Source: Paenibacillus sp. NEAU-GSW1 (GTDB taxonomy: Bacteria; Bacillota; Bacilli; Paenibacillales; Paenibacillaceae). From it: a stretch of DNA of 54,897 nt. Every line of letters starts with the position of its first letter. The stretch's first letter is position 1. The position numbers and the translations under genes are program-made. Location: assembly GCF_009737085.1 (NCBI RefSeq), contig NZ_WOVL01000007.1:155269-210165 (forward strand), read 5' to 3'. The notes under the pieces are model-generated. The model searched no databases. It was not told the origin of the DNA and worked only from the letters and a program-made list of their open reading frames with translations. Of the stretch, positions 40,751 to 48,343 are shown one piece after another.

Positions 40751-40948
40751 ATGGAACTGGTCATTAACGGAGAGCGCAAGGAACTGGAAGCGCAGACGAT
40801 TCTGGACGTTGTCATTCATTTTGGGTTGGAAGGCAGGCCTGTTGTCGTGGAAGCGGACGGCGAGGTGCTGACGAAGGAACAATGGGCGAGCGCTGACGTC
40901 CGTCCAAATATGCGAATTGAGCTGGTTCATTTTGTCGGAGGAGGCTGA
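40751..40948 (+). CDS. thiS: Sulfur carrier protein ThiS
   Basis: A 65-residue ubiquitin-fold protein ending in VGGG; the C-terminal glycines are adenylated by ThiF and converted to a thiocarboxylate that donates sulfur to the thiazole. Length and the [15 protein letters not shown] opening fit the family. One extra glycine follows the usual Gly-Gly end. It sits between thiE and thiG as in Bacillus subtilis. Confidence 0.9.
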   Translation: MELVINGERKELEAQTILDVVIHFGLEGRPVVVEADGEVLTKEQWASADVRPNMRIELVHFVGGG

Positions 40949-40952
40949 AGTC

Positions 40953-41732
40953 ATGAAGAAGGATACATGGCGCATTGGGGAGCACGAGCTCACTTCGCGC
41001 TTTTTTATCGGTACGGGATTGTTCCCGAATCCTTATGTACAGAAAGAAGCGATAAAGGCGTCCGGAGCTGAGGTGCTGACGTTCGCTATTCGCCGTATTA
41101 ACCTGGCATCGACGGAAGACGATTCGATTCTTCAGCATGTGGAGGAGGGCGCGTTTCGTTACTTGCCGAACACATCGGGAGCAAGCACGGCGGATGAAGC
41201 GGTGCGCATCGCAAGATTGGCGAGGGCATCGGGCTTAAGCGATTGGATCAAGGTCGAGATCAGCGCGAGCGAAAAAACGCTGCTGCCTGATCCGATCGAA
41301 ACGCTGCGGGCGACGGAAATTTTGGTAAAGGAAGGCTTTACCGTGCTTCCGTACATTTCCGACGATCCGATTCTTTGCAAAAGGCTGGAGGAAGCCGGAG
41401 CGGCAGCGGTTATGCCGGGCGCGGCGCCAATCGGCACAGGCCTTGGCATTCTGAATCCGTATAATATCGGCCTCATTGTCGAGGAGGCGAAGGTGCCGAT
41501 TATCGTCGACGCCGGTCTCGGCTCGGCGGCGGATGTCACCCAGGCGATGGAGCTTGGCGTATCCGGCGTGCTGATGAATACGCCGGTTGCGAAGGCGAAG
41601 GACCCGGTTGTTATGGCGCAGGCGATGAAGCTGGCGATTGAAGCGGGCAGGCTGTCTTACCTTGCCGGCCGCATCTCGAAGAAGCGCTATGCGACGGCAA
41701 GCAGCGGCCATGAACAGTTTATTTTGAAATAA
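40953..41732 (+). CDS. thiG: Thiazole synthase
   Basis: A 259-residue TIM-barrel enzyme that forms the thiazole from dehydroglycine, deoxyxylulose phosphate and ThiS thiocarboxylate. Marks are [80 protein letters not shown] (about 130-160) and [17 protein letters not shown]. The ATG at 40953 has GGAGGAGG upstream and follows thiS by four bases. The 243-bp structured element begins ten bases after its stop codon. Confidence 0.95.
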   Translation: MKKDTWRIGEHELTSRFFIGTGLFPNPYVQKEAIKASGAEVLTFAIRRINLASTEDDSILQHVEEGAFRYLPNTSGASTADEAVRIARLARASGLSDWIKVEISASEKTLLPDPIETLRATEILVKEGFTVLPYISDDPILCKRLEEAGAAAVMPGAAPIGTGLGILNPYNIGLIVEEAKVPIIVDAGLGSAADVTQAMELGVSGVLMNTPVAKAKDPVVMAQAMKLAIEAGRLSYLAGRISKKRYATASSGHEQFILK

Positions 41733-41742
41733 ATATAGAAAG

Positions 41743-41985
41743 TTCAAAAAGTTCGGTTTTCAGCACATAAGTAGTGCTTACGAAGCTGCGTTTTTTCAAA
41801 ACGCTGTAGAAGGTTGGATGAAGCTAGAGAATGAGGATCGGAGCGTAGTGGGTTACTACGTGAGAACTTGAAATGTTTCCGAAGGAAACATACTTCGAAG
41901 GCATACGCTGTCTCGGCTGAATTCAAGATTCGATGTCGAATCTGCTTCGTGGTATGCTTCGTGATCAAAAGCGGATTTTTTGAAC
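41743..41985. mobile_element. 243-bp structured MITE-like element inside the thiamine operon
   Basis: The insert is bounded by 9-bp terminal inverted repeats, GTTCAAAAA at 41743-41751 and TTTTTGAAC at 41977-41985. Inside are several perfect hairpins: CGTAGT-N5-ACTACG (41844-41860), TGTTTCC-GAA-GGAAACA (41874-41890) and GATTCGA-TG-TCGAATC (41927-41942), the last enclosed by a longer stem of CGAAG-GCATAC with GTATGC-TTCG (about 41895-41961). No coding frame is present. It separates thiG from thiO, which are adjacent in related operons, and ends 27 bases before the thiO start. No clear target-site duplication is seen. It could be a dispersed repeat, an RNA element, or both. Confidence 0.6.
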
Positions 41986-42012
41986 TACCTCTTCGGAAAG
42001 CTGGTTTGTGTG

Positions 42013-43125
42013 ATGGGGGAGAAAGTAATTGTAATGGGCGGCGGCGTTATTGGCCTGTCCTGCGCCTATGAATTGCAGAAGCGCGGTCATCAAGCCGTCG
42101 TTCTGGAAATAAACCGCTGCGGCGGGCAAGCGTCGGGGGCGGCGGCAGGCATGCTGGCGCCTTACTCGGAGAACGTCGAAGGACCGGATGCCTTTTTTCA
42201 TTTATGCAACGAAAGCTTGCGCCTCTATCCTGAATGGGTGAAGGAAATCAAGCGGGTGTCCGGCCGGGAATTTGAATATACCGAATCGGGAAGCTTGTAT
42301 ATCGCGTACCACGAAGCGGACCGGCTGGCGCTGGAGGGCAGGCTGCTCTGGCAACGCGAGCACGGCTCAACGGGCGCATTGCTGGAGGGCGAGGAGTTGT
42401 TTGCTAGGGAGCCGCTGCTTTCGCGAGAAGTGAAGGCGGCGCTCTATACGCCGGAGGAAAGTCATCTGTATGCACCAGATTATGTTATGGCGTTGGAACA
42501 GGCCTGCCGGCTGACGGGCGTGCAAATCGAAGAGCAATTAGTTCAGCTGACCGTCGAGGAATGGCGGAACGATGTCGTCGTGAAGGCGCAGGACGGCCGA
42601 AGCTTCAACGGAGACCGTCTTCTTGTCTGCTCGGGCGCATGGGCACAGGAGCTGGCGGACGTCTTCGGCATTCGCATTCCGATCTATCCGATTCGCGGAC
42701 AAATATGCGCCTATGAAGCGGAGGTCAAGCCGGTTCAGCATATGGTATTCAGCAACCAAGGCTACCTTGTCGCCAAGGAGAACCGCACGCTCGTATGCGG
42801 CGCCTCCGAGGATGTGGCGGGCTTCGATACGACCGTAACCGATAAAGGCATCGAGCGGCTGCGCAAATGGAACAAGCAAGCGTTCCCGTTCCTCGCCGAG
42901 CAGACGCCGTTCCATCGCTGGGCCGGATTGCGCCCGTCCACGCAGGACGGATTTCCGCTGCTTGGACGGCTAAGCGCCTCGGATCGTGTCGTTATGGCTG
43001 CGGGCCATTATCGCAACGGCATTTTGCTTAGTCCGGTTACGGCGAAAGTAGCTGCCGATTACATCGAGCGGAAGAAGCTTCCTGAAGCGATGGAAGCCTT
43101 TGACCCTGAGCGGTTTAGCATTTAA
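42013..43125 (+). CDS. thiO: Glycine oxidase ThiO
   Basis: A 370-residue FAD-dependent oxidase that makes dehydroglycine for thiazole synthesis. The dinucleotide motif is at the N-terminus (KVIVMGGGVIGLSCAYEL, residues 4-21), with GAAAGMLAPYSE, GDRLLVCSGAWA and HRWAGLRPSTQDGFPLLG typical of ThiO. The start is fixed at the ATG at 42013, because a later ATG would cut the first beta strand; its ribosome binding site is poor (GGAAAG, 13 bases), perhaps a consequence of the insertion just upstream. The stop codon lies inside the first 39-bp repeat unit. Confidence 0.9.
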   Translation: MGEKVIVMGGGVIGLSCAYELQKRGHQAVVLEINRCGGQASGAAAGMLAPYSENVEGPDAFFHLCNESLRLYPEWVKEIKRVSGREFEYTESGSLYIAYHEADRLALEGRLLWQREHGSTGALLEGEELFAREPLLSREVKAALYTPEESHLYAPDYVMALEQACRLTGVQIEEQLVQLTVEEWRNDVVVKAQDGRSFNGDRLLVCSGAWAQELADVFGIRIPIYPIRGQICAYEAEVKPVQHMVFSNQGYLVAKENRTLVCGASEDVAGFDTTVTDKGIERLRKWNKQAFPFLAEQTPFHRWAGLRPSTQDGFPLLGRLSASDRVVMAAGHYRNGILLSPVTAKVAADYIERKKLPEAMEAFDPERFSI

Positions 43126-43222
43126 GTTTTGCTTCGCAAAACTAAGCCTGCGCTTTCGAAGTAAGTTTTGCTTCGCAAAACTAAGTCTACGCTTTCGAAG
43201 TAAGTTTTGCTTCGCAAAACTT
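43123..43222. repeat. 39-bp tandem hairpin repeat between thiO and thiD
   Basis: Two full units (43123-43161 and 43162-43200, differing at two positions) and a third partial copy (43201-43222). Each unit contains the perfect hairpin AGTTTTGC-TTC-GCAAAACT. The last copy runs directly into TTTTT and thus looks like an intrinsic terminator, 16 bases before the thiD start codon. The thiO stop codon is the first TAA of unit 1. Confidence 0.8.
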
Positions 43223-43238
43223 TTTAGGAGGGATCAAC

Positions 43239-44063
43239 ATGAATCATAGTACAGGCTTCACAGGTCGGGCTTTAACGATTGCCGGTTCCGACAGCGGCGG
43301 GGGCGCCGGGATTCAAGCCGATCTGAAAACGTTCCAGGAGCTAGGCGCTTACGGCATGTCCGCGCTTACGGCGGCGACTGCGCAAAACACGCTGGGCGTG
43401 CAGGGCGTGTATCCGCTTGCCAAAGAGGCTGTTGCCGCGCAAATTCATTCCGTCGGCAGCGATATCGGCGTCGATGCGTTGAAGACGGGGATGCTGTTCA
43501 GCGCCGACATTATCGAGACGGTTGCGGAAGCAATCGCCTTTTTCGGCTGGACGAAGGTTGTCGTCGATCCTGTCATGATCGCAAAAGGCGGGGCATCGCT
43601 GCTGCAAGATGAAGCGGTTAGAGCGATGACGGAAAAGCTGCTGCCGCTTACGGCAGTAGTGACGCCGAACATTCCGGAAGCGGAACGTTTGACGGGCGTA
43701 TCGATTCGCAGCCGGGCTGATAAGATCGAGGCAGCCAAGCGGCTGGCGGGCTTCGGCGCACGCAACGTTATTATTAAAGGCGGGCACGAGGACGGCGGCG
43801 AAGCGGTCGATCTGCTATTCGACGGCAGCAGCGTGACGGAAATGTCCGGCAAGCGGATTGAAACGGCGCGTACGCATGGCACCGGCTGCACCTACTCGGC
43901 AGCTTTAACTGCCGGCCTTGCCCAAGGGATGGGAATGGAGGAGGCCGCTCGTCGGGCAAAAGCGTTCATTCAAGCAGCGATCGAAGACGGTATCGTAATC
44001 GGAAGCGGGCACGGCCCGACCAATCACTGGGCCTACCGTCGAAAATTTACATCTGTTTTTTAA
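43239..44063 (+). CDS. thiD: Hydroxymethylpyrimidine (phosphate) kinase
   Basis: A 274-residue ribokinase-fold enzyme that phosphorylates HMP and HMP phosphate. Marks are LTIAGSDSGGGAGIQADLKTFQELGAYGMSALTA-type opening (residues 12-45), LKTGML, VVVDPVMIAKGG, TPNIPEAERLTG, and the anion-hole motif THGTGCTYSAAL near 207-218. TAGGAGGG precedes the ATG. It is the last gene of the thiamine operon; the hairpin repeat before it may lower its expression. Confidence 0.93.
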   Translation: MNHSTGFTGRALTIAGSDSGGGAGIQADLKTFQELGAYGMSALTAATAQNTLGVQGVYPLAKEAVAAQIHSVGSDIGVDALKTGMLFSADIIETVAEAIAFFGWTKVVVDPVMIAKGGASLLQDEAVRAMTEKLLPLTAVVTPNIPEAERLTGVSIRSRADKIEAAKRLAGFGARNVIIKGGHEDGGEAVDLLFDGSSVTEMSGKRIETARTHGTGCTYSAALTAGLAQGMGMEEAARRAKAFIQAAIEDGIVIGSGHGPTNHWAYRRKFTSVF

Positions 44064-44232
44064 TAGGACTTTTTTCGTGTTTTTATCTGTTTTCGACAAA
44101 AATAAATAATAAACTAATGAAAAAAATGTCTGTTTATACGTTGGAAGTAATGAATTTTGTTGAATAATCTAGTAAAATAGTATGGTAGAATTACTCAATT
44201 ATTCTAATACTATCATTACTGGAGGGTTCATC

Positions 44233-45183
44233 ATGAGAAAGAGTAAAGTTATTTCCTTTGTTTTGCTGCTGACGATGCTGTTGACTACCGCACTGGTTGC
44301 TCCTGCTTCGGCTGCAGGGCTGCAAGGCACCGAGTTCCATTTAGGCGAACAGGATTCGGGCTATACCATTGTTGTTCCAGGCTATAAACAATCGAAAGAG
44401 GTTAACCTTGCAGCGGATTACGAAGATGAGGATCCTTACTACGCTGACGTTCTCGTTGTTGATATGCCGAAGAAGAACAGCGACGGCACGTACTCGCTTT
44501 TCGAAATTAAAACGACCGATAAAGCGGCGTATATGCTGTATGCGATGGCCATGTCTATGAATATGGATAACGAGCAGTCTGGCGATTTCGAAGCTCAATT
44601 TAAAAACGGCAGCGTAGTCGTTCAGCCGAAGATTACAAAGGATGAAAAAGCGAGCGAATTAGTAGCAGGCGAGACTTACGGATTTTATTTCATATCTGCT
44701 GACAAGGCTGACGAAGAGATTTTCAGTGCAGAATTGTACGTTCAGTTCGTTGACAAAACTGCGAAGCCTACCGCTTCCAAAGTTGTAGTAGACGGCAAAG
44801 AGATCGCCTTTGAAGCCTATCAAATCGACGGCAGCAACTACTTCAAACTGCGCGACCTGGCGATGGTTGTGAACGGTTCTGCGAAGCAATTCCAAGTTGG
44901 CTGGGACAGCGCAAGCAATGCGATTAATCTGACGAAGGGCGCCGCTTATACGCCTGACGGCAAAGAGCTTAAAGTATCGCCAAATCCGACGAATAAAAAG
45001 GCTTTGCCGACTTCCTCGAAAATTTTGGTAGACGGCAAAGAGGTTTCGTTTACGGCTTACAACATCGGCGGCAACAATTACTTCAAGCTGAGAGACATTG
45101 CGAAAGTTTTTGACTTTGCCGTAACTTGGGACAGCGCGCTCAATACGGTAGGCATCGACACATCGGCTGCTTATAAAGAATAA
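44233..45183 (+). CDS. Exported protein with two copper-amine-oxidase-type stalk repeats
   Basis: A 316-residue secreted protein: signal peptide (about 1-29, ending APASAAG), an N-terminal domain of unknown family (about 35-175), and two tandem repeats of about 70 residues with the pattern DGKE-I/V-x-F-x-AY-x-I-x-G-x-NYFKLRD-I/L-A and a W-DSA-N strand, as in copper amine oxidase N-terminal or stalk domains common in Paenibacillus wall proteins. No catalytic domain is seen. The ATG at 44233 follows GGAGGG. It ends at a strong terminator and is a single-gene unit, probably structural or adhesive at the cell surface. Confidence 0.82.
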   Translation: MRKSKVISFVLLLTMLLTTALVAPASAAGLQGTEFHLGEQDSGYTIVVPGYKQSKEVNLAADYEDEDPYYADVLVVDMPKKNSDGTYSLFEIKTTDKAAYMLYAMAMSMNMDNEQSGDFEAQFKNGSVVVQPKITKDEKASELVAGETYGFYFISADKADEEIFSAELYVQFVDKTAKPTASKVVVDGKEIAFEAYQIDGSNYFKLRDLAMVVNGSAKQFQVGWDSASNAINLTKGAAYTPDGKELKVSPNPTNKKALPTSSKILVDGKEVSFTAYNIGGNNYFKLRDIAKVFDFAVTWDSALNTVGIDTSAAYKE

Positions 45184-45213
45184 TACTAAGTCAATAAAGA
45201 ATGTACTTTCATA

Positions 45214-45253
45214 AATAGCGGTGCAGAGGACTATCCCTGCACCGCTATTTTTT
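45214..45253 (+). terminator. Intrinsic terminator
   Basis: AATAGCGGTGCAG pairs perfectly with CTGCACCGCTATT across ten bases and is followed by T. Confidence 0.9.
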
Positions 45254-45338
45254 GATTTTAGTCGCTCACAGTGAAAAGGGATAATCATCCAGTTGGCGAA
45301 TGTAATGAACGAAGCATATAGACAGACGGGAGCAGAGA

Positions 45339-46061
45339 ATGAAGATGGAAAATGCGAAAAAACGCGTGCTGGTCATAGAAGACGAAGAACCGATCGCTCG
45401 CATTATTAAAGATTACTTGACTGTTAATCAATACGAGGTCGAAATAGCTGGCGACGGGCGCTCAGGGTTGGACGCGATCGAGCGGCTGCGGCCTGATTTT
45501 ATTGTTCTGGACATTATGCTGCCCGGCGATGACGGCATTTCGCTTTGTAGACAAATCCGGGAGCGGCATTCGACGCCGATTTTGATCTTAAGCGCCCGCA
45601 GCGGCGATACCGATAAAGTGCTTGGCTTAGGGTTCGGCGCGGACGATTATATGACGAAGCCTTTCTCGCTTAGCGAGCTGCTGGCCCGTATTCAAGCCCA
45701 TTTGCGCAGAATCGACGGCATGTCTGTCAATCTGCCGCAGTCGGATCTGTTGCGATTCGGTCCCCTTTCCATTGATAAGAAAGGCTATAAAGCAACGGTG
45801 GACGGACGCGATGTTTCGCTTACCGCCAAAGAATTTGAGCTGCTTGCTTATTTGGCGGAGCATCCGAATCAAGTGTTTACGAAAAGCCAGCTGCTCGATG
45901 CGATTTGGGGCTTTGACGCATATGGGGATGAGAACACGATTACAGTGTACATCCGCAGATTGCGCGAAAAGGTTGAGAACAATCCGTCGAGTCCGGCATT
46001 CATCCGAACGGTATGGGGCGTAGGCTATAAATTCAGCCAAGATGAATTCGGACGGGGATGA
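45339..46061 (+). CDS. OmpR-family response regulator
   Basis: A 240-residue response regulator. The receiver domain (about 8-122) has the acidic pocket EDEE, phosphoacceptor D58 in VLDIMLPGDDG, and the conserved lysine in MTKPF. The C-terminal winged helix (about 140-235) shows LTAKEFELLAYLAEHPNQVF, NTITVYIRRLREKVE and IRTVWGVGYKF. Its stop overlaps the kinase start by four bases. It should control the ABC transporter genes directly downstream. Confidence 0.92.
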   Translation: MKMENAKKRVLVIEDEEPIARIIKDYLTVNQYEVEIAGDGRSGLDAIERLRPDFIVLDIMLPGDDGISLCRQIRERHSTPILILSARSGDTDKVLGLGFGADDYMTKPFSLSELLARIQAHLRRIDGMSVNLPQSDLLRFGPLSIDKKGYKATVDGRDVSLTAKEFELLAYLAEHPNQVFTKSQLLDAIWGFDAYGDENTITVYIRRLREKVENNPSSPAFIRTVWGVGYKFSQDEFGRG

Positions 46062-47482
46062 ACATGCATTTAAGTAGACGGATTAGAAAAAGATTGCTTG
46101 CCATATTGGCCTGCCTTTTCGGTATCGCCGTTTGTGCCGCCTATTTGTATGCAAACTCGAATAGCGATAATCAGACGCCTTATGTAATCAATGCGGCGAG
46201 GGTGAAAAGCAGCGCGCCTATGCTCTATTTGGAGCGCAACATCGCAAAGCTTGATTCCTCAGAAACGGCGCGAGATGAATTGCGGCACTTGACGGAGGAG
46301 AGCGGCCTGGAGCTGACTGTTGTGCTGCTTGACGGGAAGGTTGTGTTCGGCGCCTCGGAATCTTCGATCCTCGATTTGCGAACTGCGCTGCATTATGATT
46401 TGTACGCGGCGAAAAGCGCAAATGAAACGTATCGCGTAGCGTTTCCTGTTATCGCGGAAGACTCGAACAGGCAAGTTGCCAATGCGATTTTCACAGTCCC
46501 AAAGAGCTTGCTTGTCGTTAAAACTACACAGCATCGGTCCTCTATCATCTGGCTGGCGGCAGGAGCATTGCTGCTTGCCGCCGCTCTATTCTTGTTCTTG
46601 CTGTACAGGAAAATCAATCGGGATGCCATACAACCGATCTCCGGTATGAAGCGGCATGCGGGGGATATATTGAAAGGGCATTACGGTCAGCCGATTGAAC
46701 GCGCCGGGAACGACGAATGGAGCGAGCTGTATGCGATGTTCGATCAGGTCAGGCTGGAGCTTCAGTATTTGCATCAGCGAAGAAGCGAGCAGGATCGGGC
46801 GCAAAAAGAGCTGATCACGAACATATCCCATGATTTGCGAACGCCGTTGACAACTGTCAAAGCTTATATTGAAGCGATACGCTCCGGCGTTTGCCCGGAT
46901 TTGCCTTCTGTTATGAGCTATATGGAGGTCATGCAGACCCAGGCCGATTCAATGGCGCGGCTTATAGACGATCTGCTGCTTCATGAGCTGAAGCAATTAG
47001 GGCAAATCTCCATTTCATTAGCCGAGCAATACAGCGGCGAGCTGCTGGCTGCTGTCATTCAGCCGAATGCGCATTATGTTCGGATGGCCGGCCGCACGTT
47101 CAAGGAGCCCGAAGCGGTGCCAAATGTGTTAATTAAAGCGGACGCCGCGCGAATTGAGCAAGTGATTGTCAATTTGATTGCCAATGCGCTTAAGCATACG
47201 CCGCCGGGAGGCGTTATAGGCATGCGCATTGAACAACTGCGAGCCCATGGCCGGGAACAGCTTCAATTAACGATTGAAGATACCGGCGGCGGCATTTCGG
47301 CGGAGGACATGCCTTTTATTTTTGAACGCTATTATAAAGGGCAGACCGAACAGGTAAGTGAAGGAACAGGGCTTGGGCTGTCAATATGCAAGTATATTGT
47401 TGAAGCGCATGGAGGGACGATCGGCTTTCAAAGCATAAAAGGACAGAGCACCTCGTTTACGTTTACGATTCCGCTGGCCTAA
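46058..47482 (+). CDS. Sensor histidine kinase
   Basis: A 474-residue membrane kinase: first membrane segment about 11-31, an extracytoplasmic domain of about 130 residues (32-160), second membrane segment about 162-184, a HAMP-like region, and the HisKA box ISHDLRTPLTTVKAY with H258. The ATPase part has NLIANALKHTPPGG, DTGGGI and GTGLGLSICKYIVEAHGG. The large external domain sets it apart from the short-loop kinases of BceS type that sense through their transporter, so it likely detects a ligand itself. Confidence 0.92.
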   Translation: MNMHLSRRIRKRLLAILACLFGIAVCAAYLYANSNSDNQTPYVINAARVKSSAPMLYLERNIAKLDSSETARDELRHLTEESGLELTVVLLDGKVVFGASESSILDLRTALHYDLYAAKSANETYRVAFPVIAEDSNRQVANAIFTVPKSLLVVKTTQHRSSIIWLAAGALLLAAALFLFLLYRKINRDAIQPISGMKRHAGDILKGHYGQPIERAGNDEWSELYAMFDQVRLELQYLHQRRSEQDRAQKELITNISHDLRTPLTTVKAYIEAIRSGVCPDLPSVMSYMEVMQTQADSMARLIDDLLLHELKQLGQISISLAEQYSGELLAAVIQPNAHYVRMAGRTFKEPEAVPNVLIKADAARIEQVIVNLIANALKHTPPGGVIGMRIEQLRAHGREQLQLTIEDTGGGISAEDMPFIFERYYKGQTEQVSEGTGLGLSICKYIVEAHGGTIGFQSIKGQSTSFTFTIPLA

Positions 47483-47583
47483 GCTTAAGCGAGCGCTGTA
47501 ATATTCTATTAATAACTTGATAAGCGATTATATAGAATGGCCCGCTACACTAAAGGTATCAAACGTAATGGGGGCTACAAAAC

Positions 47584-48342
47584 ATGTCTAAGCAAACGAT
47601 TATTGAAGCTCGAAACGCATGCAAAACCTATTCGACCGGAAATGAGCGATATCACGCGATTCGCAACGTCGATCTGGAGATTTACGAGGGTGATTTTACG
47701 GTCATCATGGGCAACTCCGGTTCCGGCAAATCGACGCTGCTCTACATGCTCAGCGGGTTGGATGCGGTGACGACGGGTGAAATATATTATCGAGGCACTC
47801 GCATTGACGGCCAGTCGGAGCGGGAAAAGGCGGCGTTTAGGGCGAGCAAGCTTGGCTATATTTATCAGAGCATCAATCTGGTTGCGGATTTAACGTTGTT
47901 TGAGAACGTCGCGCTGCCTGCCTATGTAGCGGGCGGCCGCAGAAAGGAAGTAAGGCAAAAGGCGCACTCCCTGATGGAATCGATGGGCATTGACGGACAG
48001 CGTAACCGTCTGCCCGCTCAAACCTCGGGAGGCCAGCAGCAGCGGGCAGCCATCGCCAGGGCGCTAATTAATTCGCCTGATATTGTTTTTGCAGACGAAC
48101 CGACCGGCAGCCTGAATCATGACCACGGCATGGCCGTGCTTGATATATTGACGGAAATGAATCGCGGCGGCCAATCGATTGTAATGGTAACGCATGATAT
48201 TAAAGCGGCGTGCAGGGCCGATCGGCTTATCTATATCCGGGACGGCAAAGTCGGCGGCATTCTCGAATTCGATAAGTATGAAGCGAAAAACGTGCAGCAG
48301 CGGGAAGCGCTTATTTTCTCCTACGTGACAGGGAGGGAGTAA
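47584..48342 (+). CDS. ABC transporter ATP-binding protein (MacB/LolD-like)
   Basis: A 252-residue ATPase paired with an FtsX-type permease. Walker [10 protein letters not shown] is at 43-51, followed by the Q-loop YQSINL, signature [15 protein letters not shown], and [11 protein letters not shown] with the H-loop VTHD. The signature has Thr in place of the usual Leu. The next gene begins after one base. Such pairs export antimicrobial peptides or drugs, or act on wall hydrolases and lipoproteins; regulation by the two-component system upstream is likely. Confidence 0.9.
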   Translation: MSKQTIIEARNACKTYSTGNERYHAIRNVDLEIYEGDFTVIMGNSGSGKSTLLYMLSGLDAVTTGEIYYRGTRIDGQSEREKAAFRASKLGYIYQSINLVADLTLFENVALPAYVAGGRRKEVRQKAHSLMESMGIDGQRNRLPAQTSGGQQQRAAIARALINSPDIVFADEPTGSLNHDHGMAVLDILTEMNRGGQSIVMVTHDIKAACRADRLIYIRDGKVGGILEFDKYEAKNVQQREALIFSYVTGRE

Positions 48343-48343
48343 G

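Noticed and set aside
40091..40993. 300-codon minus-strand frame opposite thiE/thiS
   Set aside because: Antisense shadow of well-supported thiamine genes.
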